Below, in pieces: positions 20,301-22,618 of a stretch of DNA of 22,618 nucleotides (the first letter of the stretch is position 1; every line of letters begins with the position of its first letter). A model generated the notes under the pieces. That model worked only from the letters and a program-made list of their open reading frames with translations, had not been told where the DNA came from and did no database searches. Both the position numbers and the translations under genes were made by a program. The DNA comes from Saccoglossus kowalevskii (Eukaryota; Hemichordata; Enteropneusta; Harrimaniidae), in NCBI RefSeq assembly GCF_000003605.2, contig NW_003129855.1, positions 412,292 through 434,909 on the forward strand, in the 5' to 3' direction.

Positions 20301-22176
20301 ATACAAACTTTTAATAGCAATACGTATTTTCAAACATCTCAGTTTTTTGTACAGTCCAATAACAGAATTCGGTAAATATGGTCCATATTGAGATGTCCAA
20401 GTTTTGATGTCCAACTATCACAAGCCATCGTTTAGAAAGTAGTGAATCAAGTTAATTCAATGGACTCACCTATTATGACTGAGATTCAGTACCAGCAATG
20501 ACTTGGCCTTTTCCAAATTATCAGGGACAGCATACAGATTATTATGACTGAAGTCCTATGAAAAATGAAGTAGAAGATGAGTATCACCTCATGATGTCAT
20601 GTAAAAGATATATCCCCGAAAGAAATAGCAAAAACCAAAATCCAAAACTTTAAAAATTTGCCGCTAAAGACTCAATTCATAGCCTTGCTAAACAACAGTG
20701 GCCTAACACTCCCCGTAGCAAGGTACCTAAAGAAGTGTTTTGAAATATAATACACATGGTAAGTACACCTACATCTCCAGGAGTATCTCAGGTTCTCAGT
20801 ATTATCAACATAAAAACATATATCTACATGGGTATCTCTGGCTCTCAGTAATACTGAGGTGAACACCTATATCTACATGGGTATCTCTGGCTCTCAGTAA
20901 TACTGAGGTGAACACCTATATCTACATGGGTTGCGATAGTTGTCCTGCCCATAGCACATGTAAGTATAATAGTCAACATACCACAGTTGTTAAGTCTTGT
21001 AATTCAAATATATCATTTGGTATGCCGCCATTGGTTAGCCTATTATGTCGGCAATTTATTGTTCTCAGACAACTTAGAGTAGACAAATCACCATGAATTT
21101 GATTCAAATTATTTCTGACCAGGGATAAATGTTCCTGAAAAAATAAAAATATATATGTCAGAAAATTAAGACACACTATAACTCTACTCACAGTCAAGTA
21201 GTCTGAGGTACATACAAACTATTTCACTCATCTATTCATGAAATATATCTCCAACAGAAATGCACATACACCAAAATTGTGTTTCCAGTAACCCAACCTC
21301 CAGTAAGTACAGGAGCACCCTGTACCGGTAACACAACAATTGCAAAATAAATTGTTATACCAGGTTTTGTTTTGTTTTTAAATTTAAGAGGGAGCACATT
21401 TTTGTTACCCTTGGTAACATTGTATTATTTGATATAACTGATCATAATCTACTGACTGTTCCAAGTTTGGTATTAGGCCGCCAGCCTGGGGTATGAGGGC
21501 GCTGTGCCCGTCTGGAAGAACCCTTGTATACCTACAAACCCTATTCTTGTTTTCAATATTACTCAAAACACATTACTATTTGCTATATTAGAAGCACATC
21601 TTCGCTGAAAAGACTTTTTTGGTGTTTTGTATGGAATTCATTTTTACCTGATTTGTGACAAGTTGAATGCAAAATACAGGGAAAAAGTTATATTCACTGG
21701 ATTTTATTTTCAATGAATCATAACAGTACTTTAAATTGTGTAAATATTGCTTAATTAGGCCAGTCCTTGAACAACTGGACTGTGATTTGACCATGGAAAC
21801 ACCTCTGTAATTTACATACTGTAGAATACTTTATTTTCGCTTGGAATTTATTTTCGCTATTTTCGCTGAAGGGATGATTCCGTGAAAATAAAATCCAGTG
21901 AATATACTTTTTTTCCTATATTTCACATTAAACTCATCAAAAATCAGTAAAAATAAATTCCATACAATACTCCCAAAAAGCCTTTTCAGCGAGAATTAAT
22001 TCCAGCCTAAATAAAGTATTTCACAGTAATTCTAATAAAGGAAATAAAACATATGATTGCTACTTTACCAGTTTAGAAAGGCTTGACAGTTCTTCTGGCA
22101 GTAACTGTATTCCAGCTTTATTTAATTTCAACCACCTTAAACTACTCATATCAGCAACATGCGCAGGAAAGATTTC
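2197..22176 (-). CDS. FLII: Protein flightless-1 (FLII), partial gene, 21 exons
   Basis: FLII is an actin-binding and severing/capping protein of the gelsolin superfamily with an N-terminal leucine-rich-repeat domain. In animals it acts in cytoplasm and nucleus and has reported roles in actin dynamics, nuclear receptor coactivation and innate signalling. Here 21 exons join in constant phase to 826 codons plus 2 nt. Window residues about 1-345 are LRRs (LNLSHN, LDLSDN, VDLSYN, LNLSRN, FMAANN). Residues about 345-455 are the linker (MPPKP, YYNIDFS, basic LRLRRRR). Residues about 455-820 are gelsolin-like repeats 1-3 ([78 protein letters not shown]). The start exon and gelsolin repeats 4-6 are outside the window. 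Every junction has GT/AG ends. No frameshift or internal stop was seen. Identification rests on remembered FLII family sequence and is very secure. Confidence 0.97.
2308..4551 (-). other. FLII: FLII intron t-u (2244 bp)
   Basis: The largest complete intron in the window. It contains the foldback element at 2570-2848. The remainder is AT-rich with homopolymer runs (for example T at 4217-4229); nothing else was recognised. Confidence 0.8.
2570..2848. repeat. Foldback/MITE-like element, 279 bp
   Basis: GTTTGGCAAG..TATTATTCTCAACA at 2570-2599 is inverted at 2819-2848 (TGTTGAGAATAATA..CTTGCCAAAC) with a few mismatches over 30 bp. The right arm contains its own small stem, ATTCTCAAC/GTTGAGAAT. There is no coding capacity. 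Confidence 0.7.
4552..4665 (-). CDS. FLII: FLII exon t, gelsolin-like repeat 3
   Basis: The 114-nt exon encodes (W)[37 protein letters not shown] and GG of a Gly codon. [15 protein letters not shown] is diagnostic of FLII repeat 3. The acceptor is CAATCTCTAG and the donor is GTATGTTTC. Confidence 0.97.
4666..5807 (-). other. FLII: FLII intron s-t (1142 bp)
   Basis: It contains an AT microsatellite-like stretch (5285-5325). A block of higher GC at about 5531-5775 looks like a repeat fragment, but I cannot assign it to a family. No gene was seen. Confidence 0.7.
5808..5895 (-). CDS. FLII: FLII exon s, gelsolin-like repeat 3
   Basis: The 88-nt exon encodes (V)[19 protein letters not shown] and LDCHSDVFV, then TG of a split Trp codon. 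It matches the [23 protein letters not shown] core. The acceptor is TTATTTTAG and the donor is GTAAGAA. Phase joins it directly to exon r, giving [13 protein letters not shown]. This lacks the roughly 14-residue stretch that vertebrates carry after LELPQ. Confidence 0.93.
6029..6110 (-). CDS. FLII: FLII exon r, linker to gelsolin-like repeat 3
   Basis: The 82-nt exon encodes [20 protein letters not shown] and GYLELPQ. [17 protein letters not shown] is an FLII signature. The acceptor is TCTGTTCAG and the donor is GTAATTCT. The following intron is only 133 bp. Confidence 0.97.
6225..6440 (+). repeat. Degenerate tRNA-derived SINE
   Basis: TTTTAAGACTTTGGACTTACAATC followed by AGTTCAAATCTTG resembles a tRNA anticodon arm and B box of pol III type, with the first phrase spanning about 6258-6281. 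Downstream, CTTAGGCAAAGCACTTTACT then CCTCTCTACC resembles the conserved TTGGGCAAGGCACTTTACTC body of widespread animal SINEs. No long tail is visible. The family name is not assigned. Confidence 0.55.
6473..6615. repeat. Truncated copy of the TACTGTA MITE
   Basis: It follows 21817-22028 in the same orientation: TACTGTAAAATACTTTATAT, TTCGCTTGGAATT, GTGAAAATAAAATCCAG, CAAAAATCAGTG, AATAAATTCCATACAA. The right inverted-repeat end is missing. Confidence 0.8.
6713..6842 (-). CDS. FLII: FLII exon q, gelsolin-like repeat 2
   Basis: The 130-nt exon encodes (R)[19 protein letters not shown], then [24 protein letters not shown] and FWExLxGxP are FLII signatures. The acceptor is TTTATTCAG and the donor is GTATGTCAG. 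Confidence 0.97.
6843..7508 (-). other. FLII: FLII intron p-q (666 bp)
   Basis: AT-rich intron with no recognisable repeat or gene. A 71-codon plus-strand frame (6881-7096) has no family features. Confidence 0.75.
7509..7624 (-). CDS. FLII: FLII exon p, gelsolin-like repeat 2
   Basis: The 116-nt exon encodes [20 protein letters not shown], then [18 protein letters not shown] and AG of a split Arg codon. It matches the [21 protein letters not shown] region. The acceptor is TTAATTCAG and the donor is GTATGTGC. Confidence 0.96.
7625..8139 (-). other. FLII: FLII intron o-p (515 bp)
   Basis: AT-rich intron holding a G homopolymer run near 8050-8062. Nothing else was recognised. Confidence 0.75.
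8140..8379 (-). CDS. FLII: FLII exon o, gelsolin-like repeats 1-2
   Basis: This is the largest exon in the window, with 80 codons. It encodes [57 protein letters not shown] and TRLYRVSG. The [13 protein letters not shown] segment is almost invariant in FLII. It covers the end of repeat 1 and the start of repeat 2. The acceptor is CACTCACAG and the donor is GTAAGTACA. It is phase 0 at both ends. Confidence 0.98.
8380..9146 (-). other. FLII: FLII intron n-o (767 bp)
   Basis: AT-rich intron without recognised features. Confidence 0.75.
9147..9212 (-). CDS. FLII: FLII exon n (66 nt), gelsolin-like repeat 1
   Basis: The exon encodes 22 residues: [20 protein letters not shown] followed by ST. This matches the [22 protein letters not shown] segment of repeat 1. 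The acceptor is GTTGCAG and the donor is GTAAGTAC. It is phase 0 at both ends. Confidence 0.95.
9619..9627. repeat. Left target-site duplication TACAATGTA
   Basis: Identical to 10733-10741 on the far side of the inverted-repeat element. Confidence 0.7.
9628..10732. mobile_element. 1.1-kb terminal-inverted-repeat DNA transposon, non-autonomous
   Basis: It lies in intron m-n (9213-10758). The left end at 9631 starts CCGGATTCTGCC and continues GTAAATTCGCCCA. The right end read in reverse from 10732 gives CCGGATTCTGCC then TTAAATTCGCCCA, so 24 of 25 bases match. The element is bracketed by TACAATGTA at 9619-9627 and 10733-10741, a likely 9-bp target duplication. Three bases (TTA) at the left have no partner on the right, so the exact end is uncertain by a few bases. 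A 24-bp direct repeat containing CGCCCTGGGCG occurs inside both ends (9657-9680 and 10644-10667). No transposase frame is present. A 9-bp duplication would suit a Mutator-like element, and 8 bp a hAT-like one. Confidence 0.8.
10733..10741. repeat. Right target-site duplication TACAATGTA
   Basis: Identical to 9619-9627. It ends 9 bp from the donor motif of FLII exon m (10751-10758). Confidence 0.7.
10759..10805 (-). CDS. FLII: FLII exon m (47 nt), gelsolin-like repeat 1
   Basis: This very short exon encodes (A)[15 protein letters not shown], the core strand of gelsolin repeat 1 ([15 protein letters not shown] in vertebrates). The acceptor is CCTACACAG and the donor is GTGAGTAT. Including it restores phase between its neighbours. 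A transposon-like element begins just downstream in its intron. Confidence 0.95.
10806..11880 (-). other. FLII: FLII intron l-m (1075 bp)
   Basis: AT-rich intron with a short (TTAA)n-type run at 11344-11362 and no recognised gene or element. Confidence 0.75.
11881..12014 (-). CDS. FLII: FLII exon l, start of gelsolin-like repeat 1
   Basis: The 134-nt exon encodes (K)[19 protein letters not shown], then [18 protein letters not shown] and LPIQVDE. LDYSxFFT..LPGxTxWQIENF is the conserved entry to the first gelsolin-like domain of FLII. The acceptor is TTTTTTGTAG and the donor is GTAAGATA. Confidence 0.97.
12015..13286 (-). other. FLII: FLII intron k-l (1272 bp), probably with dispersed repeat
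   Basis: The segment 12720-13170 includes CATAGTCCCTGTT, repeated phrases such as GTCATTGA and TTGAAATTGG, and GGACAAACAGACGAGAC. It has the look of an old dispersed repeat, but I could not delimit ends or name a family. The CATAGTCCCTGTT phrase recurs in the 92-bp minisatellite. Confidence 0.4.
13287..13363 (-). CDS. FLII: FLII exon k, acidic linker
   Basis: The 77-nt exon encodes [20 protein letters not shown] and then EQKAI plus two bases of a Lys codon. It corresponds to the GMSDVAQEKNK linker. The sequence is weakly conserved, but phase, order and splice sites (acceptor TATATAG, donor GTAAGTAT) agree. Confidence 0.9.
13567..13769. repeat. MITE-like element, TACTGTAAA ends
   Basis: A 203-bp unit in intron j-k beginning TACTGTAAATGC and ending in TTTTACAGTA. 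The ends pair as inverted repeats with mismatches over about 40 bp, and internal TTTTCACTGA/TCAGTGAAAA phrases occur. The ends and size resemble the element at 21817-22028. It has no coding capacity. Confidence 0.6.
13881..13961. repeat. GC-rich double inverted repeat
   Basis: AGACAGTAC (13881-13889) pairs with GTACTGTCT (13933-13941). Inside these arms CGCACA (13908-13913) pairs with TGTGCG (13925-13930). Immediately after, GTTACAGC (13944-13951) pairs with GCTGTAAC (13954-13961). The segment is clearly richer in GC than its intron. The function is unknown; it could be the end of a repeat or a structured element. Confidence 0.6.
14171..14259 (-). CDS. FLII: FLII exon j, basic linker
   Basis: The 89-nt exon encodes (V)[19 protein letters not shown] and [10 protein letters not shown], the highly basic linker segment corresponding to KMRLRRRKDS...QAKQVLKG. 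The acceptor is ATCTACAG and the donor is GTAAAATA. It ends in phase 0. Confidence 0.94.
14781..15425 (+). repeat. Tandem repeat, about 130-bp unit, 5 copies
   Basis: Units start at 14781, 14910, 15039, 15168 and 15299 (spacings 129, 129, 129, 131). Each begins with ATGACCATATATGGTCA or a close variant. Each continues with a phrase like CTTCAATATAGCATTGGTTCC, AGATATTA and, in the first four, GCATATTTAATGAG. Copies have diverged moderately, so the array is not recent. Confidence 0.9.
14785..15312. promoter_or_regulatory. Array of CArG-box matches (CC[A/T]6GG)
   Basis: CCATAAATGG at 14785-14794 and CCATATATGG at 14914-14923, 15172-15181 and 15303-15312 fit the serum response factor consensus exactly. 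The fifth unit has CCATATATAG (15043-15052) and fails at one position. They sit in the palindrome of each tandem unit. The motif match is observed; binding is inference only. Confidence 0.35.
16448..16604 (-). CDS. FLII: FLII exon i, LRR cap and linker
   Basis: The 157-nt exon encodes [16 protein letters not shown], then a Gly/Ser-rich stretch, then [25 protein letters not shown] and YNIDFSL..QLRLAG are FLII signatures after the LRR domain. The donor is the consensus GTAAGTAA. The acceptor ATTAATTACAG lies in an AT palindrome with almost no pyrimidine tract (see findings). Confidence 0.95.
16605..17618 (-). other. FLII: FLII intron h-i (1014 bp)
   Basis: It contains the AATTAATT palindrome beside the exon i acceptor (16605-16645) and the direct duplication at 17088-17545. 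No gene was seen. Confidence 0.75.
17088..17545. repeat. Imperfect direct duplication in intron h-i
   Basis: The segment at about 17091-17206 (ATCTGTGGTTTGTAGTCTAA, TTTAATTTAAATCTGATTG, GCTAATAATAAT, AATCAATATACTTG, TTTTTCAACAT) recurs about 340 bp later at 17430-17545 with substitutions. The spacer holds several ATTATGCATATTATGC phrases. It could be a tandem duplication or the ends of a repeat element. Confidence 0.6.
17619..17700 (-). CDS. FLII: FLII exon h, last LRR
   Basis: The 82-nt exon encodes (R)[19 protein letters not shown] and SIHFAQLD, matching the final LRR (KLVLN..LVTLPEAIHF). The acceptor is TATTACAG and the donor is GTAAGTGA. It ends in phase 0 and joins LLDVRD of the next exon. 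From memory the loop HFAQLDLLDV is one residue shorter than the vertebrate HFLTEIEVLDV. Confidence 0.95.
17701..18115 (-). other. FLII: FLII intron g-h (415 bp)
   Basis: No recognisable feature. Confidence 0.75.
18116..18332 (-). CDS. FLII: FLII exon g, LRR
   Basis: The 217-nt exon encodes (D)[47 protein letters not shown] and [16 protein letters not shown]. LDFDGxPSGIGKL and MAANN are FLII hallmarks. The acceptor is CCTACAG and the donor is GTAAGTC. Confidence 0.97.
18411..18690. repeat. Minisatellite, about 92-bp unit, 3 copies
   Basis: Units begin near 18411, 18507 and 18599. They share TTGGATGTGTGCTTCATTAT, TGATGACACAGTCCCTGTTA, GTCAACATGAT and CACCCACCATCAAGATGT. The first unit has a 4-bp insertion and the third is the most diverged. 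It lies in intron f-g (18333-19147); the rest of that intron shows nothing recognisable. Confidence 0.9.
19148..19368 (-). CDS. FLII: FLII exon f, LRR
   Basis: The 221-nt exon encodes 73 full codons with [36 protein letters not shown] and [15 protein letters not shown]. This is three LRR units collinear with the vertebrate protein (TLHLRSTQRT region). The acceptor is TTTCACAG and the donor is GTAAGTT. The intron before it is only 123 bp. Confidence 0.96.
19492..19576 (-). CDS. FLII: FLII exon e, LRR
   Basis: The 85-nt exon encodes (G)[18 protein letters not shown] and [16 protein letters not shown] and NPLxHAQLR are typical of FLII. The acceptor is TTATAG and the donor is GTATTTG. It ends with AG of a split Arg codon. 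Confidence 0.95.
19577..19981 (-). other. FLII: FLII intron d-e (405 bp)
   Basis: AT-rich; nothing recognised. Confidence 0.75.
19982..20058 (-). CDS. FLII: FLII exon d, LRR
   Basis: The 77-nt exon completes the split Arg codon and encodes [19 protein letters not shown] and LSDNHI, then one base of a glycine codon. NQLFIN is a strong FLII signature. The acceptor is TTTTACAG and the donor is GTAATG. Confidence 0.95.
20059..20469 (-). other. FLII: FLII intron c-d (411 bp)
   Basis: AT-rich; nothing recognised apart from a T run near 20275-20285. Confidence 0.75.
20470..20555 (-). CDS. FLII: FLII exon c, LRR
   Basis: The exon encodes [19 protein letters not shown] and LLVLNLSHN, then two bases (AG) of a split arginine codon completed by the next exon. 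The acceptor is TTTCATAG and the donor is the consensus GTGAGT. Confidence 0.95.
20768..20931. repeat. Minisatellite, 49-bp unit, about 3 copies
   Basis: TATCTACATGGGTATCTCTG, then GCTCTCAGTAATACTGAGG, then TGAACACC starts at 20821 and repeats identically at 20870. A third copy starting at 20919 is cut short after the first phrase, and a diverged copy precedes from about 20768. The two full units look identical, which suggests recent duplication or slippage. It lies in intron b-c (20556-20981). Confidence 0.9.
20982..21134 (-). CDS. FLII: FLII exon b, LRR
   Basis: The exon encodes 51 residues from [10 protein letters not shown] through [16 protein letters not shown] to LQDLTTV, covering two LRR units. 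The acceptor TTTTTTCAG has a good pyrimidine tract and the donor is GTATGT. It is phase 0 at both ends. Confidence 0.96.
21817..22028. repeat. MITE, about 212 bp, TACTGTA ends (complete)
   Basis: The left end is TACTGTAGAATACTTTATTT followed by TCGCTTGGAATT. The right end read in reverse is TACTGTGAAATACTTTATTT followed by AGGCTGGAATT. This is a terminal inverted repeat of about 40 bp with few mismatches, plus a probable TA target. It lies in intron a-b (21135-22068), whose remainder shows nothing recognisable. A related truncated copy is at 6473-6615. Confidence 0.8.
22069..22176 (-). CDS. FLII: FLII exon a (first exon in window), LRR
   Basis: The exon encodes 36 residues, beginning [10 protein letters not shown] and containing SSLRWLKLN and [11 protein letters not shown]. 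This matches FLII from about residue 23 of the vertebrate protein. The acceptor is TTGTAG and the donor is GTAAAG; the exon is phase 0 at both ends. The usual start, which includes the conserved GVDLSGNDF-type segment, was sought in 22177-22618 and not found. The initiator exon is therefore upstream, beyond the window. Confidence 0.95.
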
Positions 22177-22618
22177 CTACAATAGATTCATAACAGTTTT
22201 TGTCTTAGTTTGTACTACCGGGTATATGTATTTCACTTATAAAACTGCTATGCCATTATGGTTAGCATGACAGCACCAGTGACATTGTGTTCCTGCACTG
22301 ATGAGATTACTCAAATGCAAACTACCAGGTCGTTCTTTTTGAAAATGACCTGGGAGCTAAAAATGGCTCTTGTGGACACAGTATAATAATTTTATTAACA
22401 CTTACACATTCCCCGGCAATGGTTACAAAAGTTTAAAAAGGAATAAAAGGTTACAAAACAGAAAATAGATAAGAAAAAAAAACAAAAAAACAATCTAAGC
22501 TAATACATTACAGATAATAGCTAGTATAAAATTATGATACTACGATAGATAGAAAACAAAATGCAAAACTCAAATAGTGAGAGAAGGTTGTCACTGGGGT
22601 TGCTGTCTTATTTCAAAA
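22177..22618 (-). other. FLII: Intron upstream of exon a, partial
   Basis: This is the 3' end of the intron that separates exon a from the unseen initiator exon. AT-rich; nothing recognised. Confidence 0.65.

Noticed and set aside
22177-22618. Possible FLII initiator exon
   Set aside because: No GVDLSGNDF-like coding segment with a donor site was found on the minus strand.

Overview
This is a window of a eukaryotic, metazoan genome. It is AT-rich, has no long open reading frames, and carries many short exons bounded by GT/AG splice sites, with introns full of small repeats. The protein resembles an invertebrate animal orthologue. The SINE type, the MITEs and the Helentron-like element would fit a marine invertebrate (deuterostome or lophotrochozoan). 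I cannot name the species from sequence alone.

One gene fills the window. It lies on the minus strand and encodes protein flightless-1 (FLII), the leucine-rich-repeat plus gelsolin-like actin regulator. I can place 21 consecutive coding exons (2480 coding nt, 826 codons plus 2 nt). Reading phases agree at every junction and the order is collinear with known FLII proteins. Exons at 22176-17619 (gene direction) carry the LRR domain. Exons at 16604-13287 carry the charged linker. Exons at 12014-2197 carry gelsolin-like repeats 1 to 3 and the start of the linker to repeat 4. The initiator exon (about 23 residues) must lie beyond 22618. The C-terminal gelsolin repeats (about 400 residues by comparison with the vertebrate protein) must lie before position 1. 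No second protein gene is supported; open frames on the plus strand are antisense to these exons or lie in intron repeats.

The introns hold most of the unusual material. There is a 1.1-kb terminal-inverted-repeat element with a 9-bp target duplication, ending 9 bp from the donor motif of a 47-nt exon. A 1.4-kb element has the layout of a non-autonomous Helentron (DINE-1/HINE type), and its central 130-bp tandem units each carry a palindrome containing an SRF-like CArG box. Three members of a MITE-like group end in TACTGTA. Other items are a 280-bp foldback element, a degenerate tRNA-derived SINE, two minisatellites, a GC-rich double stem-loop, and a splice acceptor buried in an AT palindrome.

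I do not see a new multi-gene system here. The most interesting lead is repeat-derived regulatory sequence (CArG boxes) inside an intron of an actin-cytoskeleton gene.
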